This document shows, one piece after another, positions 26,283-35,448 of a DNA stretch of 64,000 nucleotides; positions within the stretch are counted from its first letter, which is position 1; each line of letters opens with the position of its first letter. Location: the NCBI GenBank assembly GCA_031292565.1, contig JARLGW010000001.1, forward strand, positions 434,001-498,000, given 5' to 3'. The notes beneath the pieces were generated by a model. That model made no database searches, was not told the DNA's origin, and worked only from the letters and a program-made list of their open reading frames with translations. Source of the DNA: Paludibacteraceae bacterium (GTDB lineage: Bacteria; Bacteroidota; Bacteroidia; Bacteroidales; Paludibacteraceae). A program made the position numbers and the translations under genes.

Positions 26283-27281
26283 TTATAAAGCTCCGAAATA
26301 GGCTGCCACACGTACCATTTGCGATACAAACGACATTTCGTTATCGTACCAAGAAGCAGTTTTAACCAACTGATTATTTCCGGCTGTAATAACTTTCGTT
26401 TGAGTTGCATCAAATAAAGAACCATAACTTATCCCTATAACATCACTCGAAACAATAGGATCTTCAGTATATCCATAAGATTCATTGGTAGCACCTTGCA
26501 TTGCAGCATTTATTTCTGCCACCGATACTTCCTTACCCAACAATGAAAAAAGTTCGACTACCGAACCCGAATGAACTGGAACACGTTGAGAAGACCCGTC
26601 GAGTTTTCCATTTAATTCAGGAATAACAAGTCCGATAGCTTTCGCGGCTCCAGTTGTGTAGGGTACTATACTATCGGCGGCAGCTCTCGACTTTCGGTAA
26701 TTAACCTTCGGGTCGGGCGTATCCATTAGCGGTTGCGAATTAGTATATGCATGAATAGTTGTCATCTGCCCCGCCAGTATTCCAAATTTGTCATTAAGCA
26801 CTTTTGCCATTGGAGCCAAACAATTAGTAGTACACGAAGCACAGCTAATTAGTCGATCTTCAGATGTAAGGATTTGATTATTAACATTGTAAACAATTGT
26901 TTTCACATCTTTATCTGATGGGGCGGATATAATTACTTTTTTTGCACCCGCACTTAAATGAGCCGAAGCTTTATCTTTCGATTCAAAAATACCCGTACAT
27001 TCGAGTACAAGATCAATTTGGTGTTTAGCCCAAGGCAGGTTATGCGGGTCGCGCTCTGCATACACTACTACATGCTTATTATCAATAATCAATTCATTGT
27101 CGTTATAACTGATATTTTTTTTAAATGTTCCTTGTACTGAATCATATTTCAGCAAATATGCTAACATTGACGGAGCACTTAAATCATTAATGGCTACAAC
27201 ATCTAATTTGTCACTGCTTATCATTTCACGGAAAGCCAAACGACCTATCCGGCCAAATCCATTAATTGCAACTCTAATCAT
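26283..27281 (-). CDS. gap: Glyceraldehyde-3-phosphate dehydrogenase
   Basis: This glycolytic enzyme oxidises glyceraldehyde 3-phosphate to 1,3-bisphosphoglycerate with NAD+ (332 aa). Visible features are the Rossmann start VAINGFGRIGRLAFR, Asp33 in INDLS favouring NAD, the active-site SCASCTTNCLAPMAKVL with catalytic Cys150, and the C-terminal WYDNEMSFVSQMVRV. A -7-like box (CAAAATTA, 27316-27323; TAATTTTG on minus) is 35 nt upstream. It is transcribed alone; the next gene upstream on this strand ends in a strong terminator at 27427-27467. Confidence 0.96.
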   Translation of the reverse strand: MIRVAINGFGRIGRLAFREMISSDKLDVVAINDLSAPSMLAYLLKYDSVQGTFKKNISYNDNELIIDNKHVVVYAERDPHNLPWAKHQIDLVLECTGIFESKDKASAHLSAGAKKVIISAPSDKDVKTIVYNVNNQILTSEDRLISCASCTTNCLAPMAKVLNDKFGILAGQMTTIHAYTNSQPLMDTPDPKVNYRKSRAAADSIVPYTTGAAKAIGLVIPELNGKLDGSSQRVPVHSGSVVELFSLLGKEVSVAEINAAMQGATNESYGYTEDPIVSSDVIGISYGSLFDATQTKVITAGNNQLVKTASWYDNEMSFVSQMVRVAAYFGAL

Positions 27282-27426
27282 AATTTTAATTTTTTAGTGA
27301 TAATTATTCATACACCAAAATTACAAAAGAAAGTTGATGTCTGAAATGACAAAAGTCAGTCATTTTCAGCCAATAAAATATCTAAACGATTCATTATCAA
27401 TCTGAAAACGATTCAATCTATTACAG

Positions 27427-27467
27427 AAAACAGAAAAGGCAGGTAAATAACCTGCCTTTTCTGTTTT
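27427..27467 (-). terminator. Strong terminator after the kduI-kduD-DUF4861 operon
   Basis: A perfect 18-bp stem (AAAACAGAAAAGGCAGGT and its complement, loop AAATA) lies 17 nt beyond the DUF4861 stop. The minus-strand 3' arm ends in a T-rich tract. It separates the operon from GAPDH. Confidence 0.85.
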
Positions 27468-27483
27468 TCATCTATATCTCATA

Positions 27484-28611
27484 TTACCTTACATACACTT
27501 CCAGCGGGCTACGCAATTTCTGAGCAAACTGATCCAGATAGTTGAACCAATCCTGATCCGAAGCAAAACCCCATTTGCTCCAACCTGCACCGAAATAATA
27601 TTCAAATGGCCTATCGCTTTTATAATCTGCAACGGCTATAATGTGCTTACCTTCTTGTTTGGCCTCGTTAATTTTGGTAGGAATAACCACCCCTACGTAA
27701 CTGCGACCCGAAGGCACGCCCGCATCAGAAGTAGCTTTCTCGGCATACCCGATGTAAAAACGGTCTTTAGCCAATTTAATTACCCCGATAGAGTCGTGCA
27801 AAAATATTCCGGCAGCCACAGGCATGGAAGCCCTACCTTCGCCTTCATACACCACCGTGGCTTTGTTGAGCTGGCTTCCGGCATCAATGCTTACCAGTAA
27901 AGTTTCCTTTACCGTTTTCTTACCCACACGAACAGTGTCATAAGTCAGTTTGAACACCGTGCGCAAAGGGCCGTTTTCAATTACTTCTGCTTTATTGTAA
28001 TGGTTACCTACCCACAGGGTTTTGTCCACGTAAGGAGCAATACCCCCGGCACCAAGCGTATGAGCTACTTTGTAGCAATCTAAGCCCTGACCGTGGTCTA
28101 TATGGTAATGAATACCTTTTTCCAAATCATCTTTATAGAACCTGTTTACTACCAAATCCTCCGTGCGTTTCAGCCACACATCCACCCCGTCGCTTGGGTT
28201 TTCGGGAGCCAAAGCAGGGCCATACATGCGGAACGCAATCCGGTCGCTCTCCCACGCGAAGTCATCCTTGCGTTCGGGCACCTTTCGCCCGAAGGTTTTA
28301 GGAGCTACAGAGTCAGGTTTACCTATCAGCACACGGTATTTAACCGAATCCTTAGCCGCCACACTCACGGGGAAAATAACCGTTTTTGTGTCCGACAAGA
28401 TTTGGTAAGGCACCTTCTTATTATCTTTATCCAAAATAATAATCTTATCTCCCTCCTTCATACTGAGCTTATGTTCCAACGAGCAGAGGCAAAACTCCAC
28501 CATTTCGTTATTCCGACTGAATGGCAACTTGTTGTACACGGTAATTTCCACCGCCTTGCTACACGACACCAGCCCCAATACGGTACATAAAACAAGAATA
28601 AATCTTTTCAT
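27484..28611 (-). CDS. DUF4861 family lipoprotein
   Basis: This protein of 375 aa has a lipoprotein signal (MKRFILVLCTVLGLVSC, Cys17) and a body typical of DUF4861 (ITVYNKLPFSRNNEMVEF, PYQILSD, WESDRIAFRMYGPALAPENPSDGVDVW, HYHIDHGQGLDCYKVAHTLGAGGIAPY). DUF4861 proteins recur in uronate/pectin loci of Bacteroidota next to KduI and KduD, and are thought to act on unsaturated or linked uronides; the activity is not established here. It is the last gene of the kduI-kduD operon, 72 nt after kduD. That gap holds two small inverted repeats. Confidence 0.82.
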   Translation of the reverse strand: MKRFILVLCTVLGLVSCSKAVEITVYNKLPFSRNNEMVEFCLCSLEHKLSMKEGDKIIILDKDNKKVPYQILSDTKTVIFPVSVAAKDSVKYRVLIGKPDSVAPKTFGRKVPERKDDFAWESDRIAFRMYGPALAPENPSDGVDVWLKRTEDLVVNRFYKDDLEKGIHYHIDHGQGLDCYKVAHTLGAGGIAPYVDKTLWVGNHYNKAEVIENGPLRTVFKLTYDTVRVGKKTVKETLLVSIDAGSQLNKATVVYEGEGRASMPVAAGIFLHDSIGVIKLAKDRFYIGYAEKATSDAGVPSGRSYVGVVIPTKINEAKQEGKHIIAVADYKSDRPFEYYFGAGWSKWGFASDQDWFNYLDQFAQKLRSPLEVYVR

Positions 28612-28617
28612 GGCAAT

Positions 28618-28652
28618 CTGTTTATAAAACAGAACAGATACAACACGTTGTA
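28618..28652. repeat. Two short inverted repeats in the kduD-DUF4861 gap
   Basis: CTGTTT-ATA-AAACAG (28618-28632) and TACAAC-AC-GTTGTA (28639-28652). Their position directly before the DUF4861 start suggests an operator or an mRNA processing site; there is no T-run. Confidence 0.4.
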
Positions 28653-28683
28653 CCTGCTCTTGAATCGTTTTTCTTATAATGAA

Positions 28684-29478
28684 CTATTTAGGTAATTTGC
28701 CCAAATAAGCTAAAATACCACCATCTACATATAAAATCTGTCCGTTCACAAAGTTAGAAGCTTCGGAAGCCAGAAACACGGTAGGGCCTTGCAAATCCTC
28801 AGGCAGCCCCCAACGGGCTGCAGGCGTACGGCCTTTGATAAACTGGTCGAACGGGTGACCGGGTTCGCGCAAAGGAGCCGTTTGTGGTGTGGCAATGTAA
28901 CCGGGGCCTATTCCGTTTACTTGAATGTTATGTTCAGCCCACTCGCAAGCCAAATTCTTGGTAAGCATTTTCAGACCACCTTTGGCAGCAGCATAAGCAG
29001 TGACTGTTTCACGTCCGAGCTCGGACATCAGCGAACATACATTGATAATTTTACCCGACCCTTTTTTTATCATACCCGGAGCCACGGCCTTAGCCATGAT
29101 GAAAGCACCTATCAAATCTACATCAATTACTTCCTTAAACTCGGCCACGGTCATTTCCACCACCGAAATACGTTTAATAATACCCGCGTTGTTTACCAAA
29201 ATATCAATAGAGCCGCCAAAATCTTTTTCAATTTGAGGCACAAATTGATTTACCTGCTCTTCTTTGGTAATATCGAACACATACCCTTTAGCATCAAAGC
29301 CCATTGATTTATATTCGGCTTCCGCCTGTTGCACCTGATCGGCACGACGAGCATTGAAAGCAATACGAGCACCGGCCATGCCCAAGGCTTTAGCCATAGC
29401 CATACCAATACCGTAGGTAGCCCCGGTAACTAGAGCTATTTTTCCTTTTAAAGAAAAACTATCTAACACATTTTCCAT
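28684..29478 (-). CDS. kduD: 2-dehydro-3-deoxy-D-gluconate 5-dehydrogenase (SDR family)
   Basis: This short-chain dehydrogenase (264 aa) would interconvert 2,5-diketo-3-deoxygluconate and 2-keto-3-deoxygluconate with NAD(H). It has the glycine motif TGATYGIG (residues 18-25), NNAG (96-99), a catalytic Ser near 149 and YAAAK with Tyr162 and Lys166. It closely resembles the KduD/gluconate 5-dehydrogenase group. It lies 19 nt after kduI, whose product is its substrate. Its own product feeds the KDG kinase at the left end of the window. Confidence 0.9.
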   Translation of the reverse strand: MENVLDSFSLKGKIALVTGATYGIGMAMAKALGMAGARIAFNARRADQVQQAEAEYKSMGFDAKGYVFDITKEEQVNQFVPQIEKDFGGSIDILVNNAGIIKRISVVEMTVAEFKEVIDVDLIGAFIMAKAVAPGMIKKGSGKIINVCSLMSELGRETVTAYAAAKGGLKMLTKNLACEWAEHNIQVNGIGPGYIATPQTAPLREPGHPFDQFIKGRTPAARWGLPEDLQGPTVFLASEASNFVNGQILYVDGGILAYLGKLPK

Positions 29479-29497
29479 TTCAATATATCAAGTTTAA

Positions 29498-30343
29498 TTA
29501 TTTCAAATCGGTAATTGCAAAGAAATCCTGATCGCCATAATCCAGGTTTTCACCACCCATACCCCAAATAAAAGTATAGTTGTGAGTTGCAGCTGCGGAG
29601 TGGATAGACCATTCGGGAGAAAGCACGGCCATATCATTTTGCATGAAGATGTGGCGGGTTTCGGTAGGTTCGCCCATAAAGTGGCAAATAGTTTGATCTT
29701 CAGGTATCTCAAAATAGAAATAAGCCTCCATACGACGTGAGTGAATATGAGCAGGCATAGTATTCCAAATGCTACCCGGTTTTAACTCCGTCATACCCAT
29801 TTGAATTTGACAGGTTGGCAACACTTGGTTAACAATCATTTTATTAATGTCGCGGTGGTTAGCCATTTCCATAGTTCCAAGCTCTAAGGTAATAGCATCT
29901 TTCTTCGTTACTTTTTTGCAAGGATATGAAACGTGAGCGGTAGCCGAATTGAAGTAAAATTTAGCAGGTTTGGAGGCATCTTTGCTAGTAAAGAAAACGT
30001 CCCGTTCGCCCGAACCGATATATAAAGCTTCTTTATATCCTAATTCAAACTTTTCATCGCCAACCGTTACAACACCTACACCTGCACCCACGTTAAAGAT
30101 ACCAATTTCTCGGCGAGTAGTGAAAAAAGGAGCTTTCAGTGGTTCGATAGCTTCTAGTTTAAGACTTTCCTTTACAGGCATGGCACCACCTACAATCAGG
30201 CGGTCGTACATGGAATACACCATGTTAACTTCATCTGCTGTAAAAACCTTCTCAATAAGAAAATCTTTTCTCAAGCGGGTAGTGTCATAACTTTTAGCAT
30301 CATCGGGATGTGCGGCGTAACGCAATTCATAGTTTGTCTTCAT
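29498..30343 (-). CDS. kduI: 5-keto-4-deoxyuronate isomerase
   Basis: KduI isomerises 4-deoxy-L-threo-5-hexosulose uronate, the product of unsaturated galacturonate, to 2,5-diketo-3-deoxygluconate (281 aa, normal length). The metal ligands are visible: His199 and His201 in PAHIHSRRMEAYFYFE, Glu206, and His248 in SIHSAAATHNYTFIWGMGGEN. It is the first gene of the kduI-kduD-DUF4861 operon. A -7-like box (CAAAGATA, 30411-30418; TATCTTTG on minus) lies 68 nt upstream. It is divergent from pepT. Confidence 0.95.
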   Translation of the reverse strand: MKTNYELRYAAHPDDAKSYDTTRLRKDFLIEKVFTADEVNMVYSMYDRLIVGGAMPVKESLKLEAIEPLKAPFFTTRREIGIFNVGAGVGVVTVGDEKFELGYKEALYIGSGERDVFFTSKDASKPAKFYFNSATAHVSYPCKKVTKKDAITLELGTMEMANHRDINKMIVNQVLPTCQIQMGMTELKPGSIWNTMPAHIHSRRMEAYFYFEIPEDQTICHFMGEPTETRHIFMQNDMAVLSPEWSIHSAAATHNYTFIWGMGGENLDYGDQDFFAITDLK

Positions 30344-30534
30344 AAGTTTTTATGATTTTATTGTATGATAATTAATAATTTACTTTAAGATACCTATTTT
30401 ACACGGATAGCAAAGATAAAAAAAAATATCCCTATCTATAAAACTTCATGCATATTTTAAAAATAACTCAAAAGAAGATATTTTTTCCAATGACATATTA
30501 TCAAAATCTGTTCATAACATTTAACCCATCAGAT

Positions 30535-30564
30535 ATTGATTCTTGCATATTTTTGGTAATTTTG
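30535..30564 (+). promoter_or_regulatory. Promoter of the pepT-fadD-NUDIX operon
   Basis: The -7 box TAATTTTG (30557-30564) matches TAnnTTTG. An ATTG at 30535-30538 with an 18-nt spacer is a possible, slightly close, -33 box. The pepT start is 24 nt downstream. Confidence 0.55.
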
Positions 30565-30588
30565 TGCAACACTAAATCTTAATAAAAA

Positions 30589-31815
30589 ATGGATTTAACC
30601 ACTCGTTTTTTAAAATACATTTCGTTCAACACTACCTCAGACAGTAAAACGAATCTTACCCCAAGTACACCAGGGCAATTAGAGTTTGCATACTTCTTGG
30701 CGGATGAGTTAAAATCAATAGGGCTTAAAGATGTAAATCTCGATAGCAATGGCTATGTAACGGCTACTCTGCCTGCTAACACGGAGAATAAAAAAGCTCC
30801 TGTTATAGGGTTCATCTCTCACATGGATACTAGCCCCGACATGACCGGCAAACACGTGCATCCGCAAATAATAGAAAACTACGACGGGAACGATATTATA
30901 CTCAATGAAAAAGAAAACATTATTCTATCCGCCGACCTTTTCTCTGAAATAAAAAACTATGTAGGGCAGGATATTATTGTTACCGACGGGAAAACGCTGC
31001 TGGGGGCTGATGACAAATCAGGATTGGCGGAAATAGTAACCGCCATGGAGTATTTGATAAAGCACCCCGAAATAAAACACGGCAAAATACGCGTAGCCTT
31101 CACCCCCGACGAGGAAATAGGGAAAGGCACTGAACATTTTGACGTGAAAGCTTTTGGTGCCGATTGGGCTTACACCATGGATGGCGGACAGATAGGCGAA
31201 CTGGAATTTGAAAACTTCAATGCCGCAGGAGCCGAGATAACCTTTAAAGGACGAAACGTACACCCCGGCTATGCCAAGCATAAAATGATTAATTCTATGC
31301 GCATAGCCAACCTGTTTATAAGCATGCTGCCACGAAGTGAAACCCCCGAACATACAGACGGTTACGAAGGTTTTTACCACCTGACCGGCATTATCGGTAC
31401 CGTGGAAGAAACAAAACTGAGTTACATTATACGCGACCACGACCACGACCGCTTTGAACGACGTAAAAAGGAGATACAACATTTGGTAAACAAAATTGCC
31501 GCCGAGTATGGAAGCGACATGGTGAGCATTGAAATAAAAGATCAATACTACAACATGCATGAAAAGATTGAACCCGTGATGCACATTGTAAAGCTGGTGG
31601 AAAAAGCCATGAATGCAGTAGGTGTTATGCCTATTATCAAACCCATACGTGGAGGTACCGACGGGTCTCATCTGTCATACATGGGTCTGCCCTGCCCCAA
31701 TATATTTGCAGGAGGACATAATTTTCATGGCAAATATGAATATGTACCCATTCAATCGATGGAAAAAGCAGTGAAAGTTATTGTAAAAATTGCCGAATTG
31801 GCTGCTCATAATTAA
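30589..31815 (+). CDS. pepT: Peptidase T (tripeptide aminopeptidase)
   Basis: This cytosolic M20B metallopeptidase removes the N-terminal residue of tripeptides (408 aa). The zinc-binding residues are in [27 protein letters not shown] (Glu pair) and the C-terminal [17 protein letters not shown] and [10 protein letters not shown]. The length and motif order match PepT rather than PepD or DapE. It is first in an operon with an acyl-CoA synthetase 22 nt downstream. Confidence 0.95.
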   Translation: MDLTTRFLKYISFNTTSDSKTNLTPSTPGQLEFAYFLADELKSIGLKDVNLDSNGYVTATLPANTENKKAPVIGFISHMDTSPDMTGKHVHPQIIENYDGNDIILNEKENIILSADLFSEIKNYVGQDIIVTDGKTLLGADDKSGLAEIVTAMEYLIKHPEIKHGKIRVAFTPDEEIGKGTEHFDVKAFGADWAYTMDGGQIGELEFENFNAAGAEITFKGRNVHPGYAKHKMINSMRIANLFISMLPRSETPEHTDGYEGFYHLTGIIGTVEETKLSYIIRDHDHDRFERRKKEIQHLVNKIAAEYGSDMVSIEIKDQYYNMHEKIEPVMHIVKLVEKAMNAVGVMPIIKPIRGGTDGSHLSYMGLPCPNIFAGGHNFHGKYEYVPIQSMEKAVKVIVKIAELAAHN

Positions 31816-31837
31816 TATGACTACGAACTAGAAATAT

Positions 31838-33595
31838 ATGCAAGAAATCACTCGGATTTTTGATCTGATTCCTTATTACTTGGAACAATATCCTACCCAA
31901 GATACCGCTTTTGGTTATAAAAGAAATGGTGAATGGCATCACCTAAGCATACAGGAATACGCTGAAAAAATTAACAATATAAGCTATGGCTTCCTTCAGC
32001 TGGGCATCCAAAAAGGAGATAAAATTGCCATTATAAGCGGGAGCCGCCCCGAATGGAATATCCTCGACATGGCAGCCCTGCAGATTGGAGCCATATCAGT
32101 GCCCATCTACCCCACCATCAGTCAGGAAGATTACAAGTACATTCTCAACCACGCCGAAATAAAACTTATTTTCATCGAAGGCAAAGAACTTCGTACCAAA
32201 ATAGAACCCGTACTACCCGAAGTACCATCCATCAAACATATATACACGTTTATGGATCAAGGGGTATTCTCCTACTTCCAGCAGTTGGAGGACTTGGGTA
32301 AAGCCCACCCCACACCCGAAAAAGTGGAAGCTCTTAAAAGTGAAATACACGAAAACGACCTGGCAACGCTAATCTATACCTCCGGCACCACGGGAACCCC
32401 CAAGGGAGTAATGCTTTCGCACCGGAACTTTATATGCAACGTTAAAAACGTAGCCGAGATTCCAGCCGATTGGGTTACTAAAGCACTCAGCTTCCTCCCT
32501 CTTTGCCATGTGTACGAGCGCATGCTGGTTTACCTGTATCAGTACAAAGGCTACTCCGTGTATTATGCCGAAAATCTGGGTACCATTGCCGAAAACATCA
32601 AGGAAATAAACCCCAACATCATGAGCTGTGTACCCCGCTTGTTGGAAAAAATATACGACAAACTATATATAGCTGGAAAAAAATTACCTTTTTTCAAACA
32701 AAAATTATATTTCTGGGCGTTCAACCTCGCCTTGCTTTACAAGATTGAAGGAAACAACGCTTTCTACAATGCTCAACATAAATTAGCCGACAAGCTTATT
32801 TACAGCAAATGGCGGGAAGCCATCGGCGGGAAGTTCGACATCGTGGTATCAGGCGGTTCGGCTATCAAACCTCAAATGTCATCCTTCTTCTCAGCCATCG
32901 GGATGCCCGTGTTTGAAGGATATGGACTAACCGAAACCTCGCCCGTGATAGCCGTGAGCCGACAAGGCCAACGCAAAGCCGGAACCGTGGGTCCCGCCCT
33001 CCCCGGCGTGGAAATAAAAATTACGGAAAACAAGGAGATATGTTGCCGCGGACATAATGTAATGATGGGCTACTACAAAGACCCCGAACGTACCAAAGAA
33101 GTGATTGATGCGGACGGATTCTTCCACACGGGCGACACAGGAGCGTTTACACCCGAAGGCTACCTGAAAATAACGGGAAGGCTTAAAAGCATATTCAAAA
33201 CCTCGTTCGGAAAATACATCAACCCGCAAAAAATTGAAGAAAAACTTTGTGAATCGACCTTCATAGAAACCCTGTCTGTTTTTGGTGAAAACAAGAAATT
33301 TGCAGCAGCACTTATTGTACCCGATTTTCAGTTCCTCACAGGCTGGGCCAAACGGCATAAAGTAGAATACACCACCAACGACGAAATGGTAAAACACCCA
33401 CAGGTAATAGCCCGTTTCAAAAAAGAAGTGCAGCGATACAACCATAATTTCGGTGACTGGGAACAAATAAAAAAGTTCGAGTTGATAGCCGATGAGTGGT
33501 CGCAAAGCACAGGCATACTCACCCCGACACTCAAAGTGAAACGACGGGTGGTGGAACAACGCTATGCCGAAAAAATAGAGAAGCTATTTTTATAA
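31838..33595 (+). CDS. Long-chain fatty acid-CoA ligase (AMP-binding)
   Basis: This ANL-superfamily adenylate-forming enzyme (585 aa) activates fatty acids to acyl-CoA. The P-loop-like motif is IYTSGTTGTPKGVMLSHRN (near residue 180), the core motif is FEGYGLTETSPV, and the hinge region is GDTGAFTPEGYLKITGR. The size and FKTSFGKYINPQKIEEKL tail fit the long-chain acyl-CoA synthetase group typical of Bacteroidota. It is sandwiched between pepT and a probable CoA pyrophosphatase gene with about 21-nt gaps. Confidence 0.9.
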   Translation: MQEITRIFDLIPYYLEQYPTQDTAFGYKRNGEWHHLSIQEYAEKINNISYGFLQLGIQKGDKIAIISGSRPEWNILDMAALQIGAISVPIYPTISQEDYKYILNHAEIKLIFIEGKELRTKIEPVLPEVPSIKHIYTFMDQGVFSYFQQLEDLGKAHPTPEKVEALKSEIHENDLATLIYTSGTTGTPKGVMLSHRNFICNVKNVAEIPADWVTKALSFLPLCHVYERMLVYLYQYKGYSVYYAENLGTIAENIKEINPNIMSCVPRLLEKIYDKLYIAGKKLPFFKQKLYFWAFNLALLYKIEGNNAFYNAQHKLADKLIYSKWREAIGGKFDIVVSGGSAIKPQMSSFFSAIGMPVFEGYGLTETSPVIAVSRQGQRKAGTVGPALPGVEIKITENKEICCRGHNVMMGYYKDPERTKEVIDADGFFHTGDTGAFTPEGYLKITGRLKSIFKTSFGKYINPQKIEEKLCESTFIETLSVFGENKKFAAALIVPDFQFLTGWAKRHKVEYTTNDEMVKHPQVIARFKKEVQRYNHNFGDWEQIKKFELIADEWSQSTGILTPTLKVKRRVVEQRYAEKIEKLFL

Positions 33596-33616
33596 AAACA
33601 AACAAATAGCAACACC

Positions 33617-34270
33617 ATGAATCTGGAAGATATTCATGACCTACCGGGCAAACTGCCGAAAACCGTTGAGATAAACGGGCGGGACGAATATTTTAATTCC
33701 GTGGTGCTTCTGTTGCTCATACCCGTGGACGGGGAATATCATATCGTACTAGAAAAACGGGCGGGCAACATACGCCAAGGGGGCGAAATAAGCCTACCGG
33801 GAGGCAAACGCGAACCTGACGAACCGATTGAAACCACCGCCCTGCGCGAAACTGCCGAAGAAATAGGCCTTTGCCCAAAGGATATAAAAATAGTAGGTCG
33901 CTTGGATACCGTAATTGCCCCGTTGGGTGTGATTGTTGACGTGTTCGTCGGTGTAACCGAGGTGAATTTCAGCCAACTGAAACCCAACCCTGCTGAAGTA
34001 GAAAAGCTTTTCACGGTGCCCGTATCTTTTTTCAAGCAAACCGTGCCGGAGGAATATGAAGTAATGGTAAAAGTACACCCTTCATTCATAAACGAGGAAA
34101 CGGGAAAAGAAGAAGTGCTATTTCCTTCCACAGAACTGAACATTCCGCCCAAATACCGCACCCCTTGGGGCAAACTCCACAATAAAATATACGTATATAA
34201 AACCGAGGGAGAAGTAATATGGGGCATTACCGCTCGCGTTATCAAGGACTTCACGTCCCGAATAGCCTAA
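33617..34270 (+). CDS. NUDIX hydrolase, probable CoA pyrophosphatase (NudL-like)
   Basis: This NUDIX hydrolase (217 aa) has a complete NUDIX box: GGKREPDEPIETTALRETAEE followed by IGL. The preceding context (LEKRAGNIRQGGEISLPGG) matches the NudL/CoA diphosphatase family, which cleaves CoA and its derivatives. Position directly after an acyl-CoA synthetase (21 nt) supports a CoA-related substrate. A C-terminal segment (YRTPWGKLHNKIYVYKTEGEVIWGITARVI) is also typical of that family. Confidence 0.85.
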   Translation: MNLEDIHDLPGKLPKTVEINGRDEYFNSVVLLLLIPVDGEYHIVLEKRAGNIRQGGEISLPGGKREPDEPIETTALRETAEEIGLCPKDIKIVGRLDTVIAPLGVIVDVFVGVTEVNFSQLKPNPAEVEKLFTVPVSFFKQTVPEEYEVMVKVHPSFINEETGKEEVLFPSTELNIPPKYRTPWGKLHNKIYVYKTEGEVIWGITARVIKDFTSRIA

Positions 34271-34494
34271 GCAAGGACTCTATCATTTTCAATCTTAAAA
34301 TCTAAACATATTTTATACTTTCCTATTTGCTTTTCATCATTTTAATGGTGAAATTTGTACTACAATTTTTGATAAAAGCGACGGTGAAAATCACCTGCTA
34401 TAATGGGACAAGAGATCGTTAATTCATTTATTTTCAAGACACACGCATGTTTTTAAAATGAATATTAGTTATTAACTTTTAAACTTAAATTACC

Positions 34495-34611
34495 ATGTCA
34501 AAAGAAAAAGAGACAAAAAAAGACGAAAAAAAGAAGCCCGCGAAAAGCCTAAAAGAAAAGCGGCTTGAAAAGAAAGAAAAGAAAATGGCTAAAACCGAAG
34601 TAAAAGAATAA
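34495..34611 (+). CDS. Small lysine-rich basic protein, 38 aa
   Basis: This short gene begins ATGTCAAAAGAAAAAG and encodes 38 residues, nearly half of them Lys, with many Glu (MSKEKETKKDEKKKPAKSLK, ending KTEVKE). It has no hydrophobic segment and would be a charged, probably disordered, nucleic-acid- or ribosome-associated peptide; that is inference. Support for it being real: a clear ATG with an AT-rich Bacteroidota-type upstream, a terminator 18 nt after the stop, and 224 nt of dedicated upstream sequence. A TAACTTTT (near 34474) is a weak -7 candidate. I do not recognise a named family. Confidence 0.6.
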   Translation: MSKEKETKKDEKKKPAKSLKEKRLEKKEKKMAKTEVKE

Positions 34612-34629
34612 CAACGTAGAACCTTCTAC

Positions 34630-34669
34630 AAAAAGCCCTAAAAACAAAATTTGTTTTTAGGGCTTTTTT
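34630..34669. terminator. Bidirectional terminator after the 38-aa gene
   Basis: A perfect 19-bp stem (left arm 34630-34648, right arm 34650-34668, 1-nt loop) with GCCC/GGGC in the middle, T-runs at the 3' end on plus and on minus. It ends the small gene on plus and the FISUMP gene on minus. Confidence 0.85.
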
Positions 34670-34710
34670 ATATGATATTATCTCAATTAATTAGGATAAA
34701 CAAATTGAAT

Positions 34711-35448
34711 TTATTTTGCAACAGGGCGAACACTGAAGCCGCAGTCAAGATAGTAATAGTCACTGCCTGCACCACCACCGTTAAAGTATAAAGCCCTATT
34801 CGGCCTGCCACACCAATATCCCCCAAATGATCCTGCGATACCAAACGTGCCATCGCTAGTGTTGTAACCACGGTAGCCTAAAGCTGGTAGAAAAATAGAA
34901 TTAGCACTGGTCTTGTCGGTAAATTTTTCACCGTATACGCTATTTTGCATTGTCCAAGCGCTGGTTACTTTGGTGGCATCTAGCAGTGTTTGTATTTCTG
35001 CATAAGTTGGCACCCTCCATCCTGCTGGGCTTGGGTCGTTTGCTGATGTCCAGTCGGTATCGGATGGTGAGGTATAGCCGCCTTCCCAACTGCTATTCCA
35101 AGTGGTAGACCCATCTGTGGCTGTAATACTGCCTATATTTCCCGTGGCTGGCCAGCCTACCTTGCTGTTCCATTGGTAAAAATCGCCGGCATCGTAGCTA
35201 TTCGTGGTAAACTTTCCGGGAATAGCCACATTACGAGTGGCCCATTTCACTCCGTTTATTACGACAACTGTATCGGTAGTATTTGTCGTATCGGGGGCAT
35301 TTGTCGGTTTAGTAAATGATATACTATCCACTGTGGAAATAGTATAATATATTACAGAACCATCTTTTTTATAGATATAGAAACTGTCTTGTGCCGAAAC
35401 AGACAGGGCACAGGCTATTATTGCCAAGAAAAGAATTAGTTTTTTCAT
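34711..35448 (-). CDS. Exported FISUMP-domain protein
   Basis: This is a secreted protein of 245 aa. The signal peptide (MKKLILFLAIIACALSVSAQ) is followed by a short beta segment (YIYKKDGSVIYYTISTVDSI) and a FISUMP domain (Fibrobacter succinogenes major paralogous domain). The domain runs from NGVKWATRNVAIPGKF through FYQWN, NDPSPAGWRVPTYAEIQTLL, FLPALGYRGYN and YYLDCGFSVRPVAK. The function of FISUMP is unknown; it is common in exported Bacteroidota proteins. Its start overlaps the end of the T9SS-tailed gene by 4 nt (ATGA), so the two are translationally coupled. Confidence 0.82.
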   Translation of the reverse strand: MKKLILFLAIIACALSVSAQDSFYIYKKDGSVIYYTISTVDSISFTKPTNAPDTTNTTDTVVVINGVKWATRNVAIPGKFTTNSYDAGDFYQWNSKVGWPATGNIGSITATDGSTTWNSSWEGGYTSPSDTDWTSANDPSPAGWRVPTYAEIQTLLDATKVTSAWTMQNSVYGEKFTDKTSANSIFLPALGYRGYNTSDGTFGIAGSFGGYWCGRPNRALYFNGGGAGSDYYYLDCGFSVRPVAK

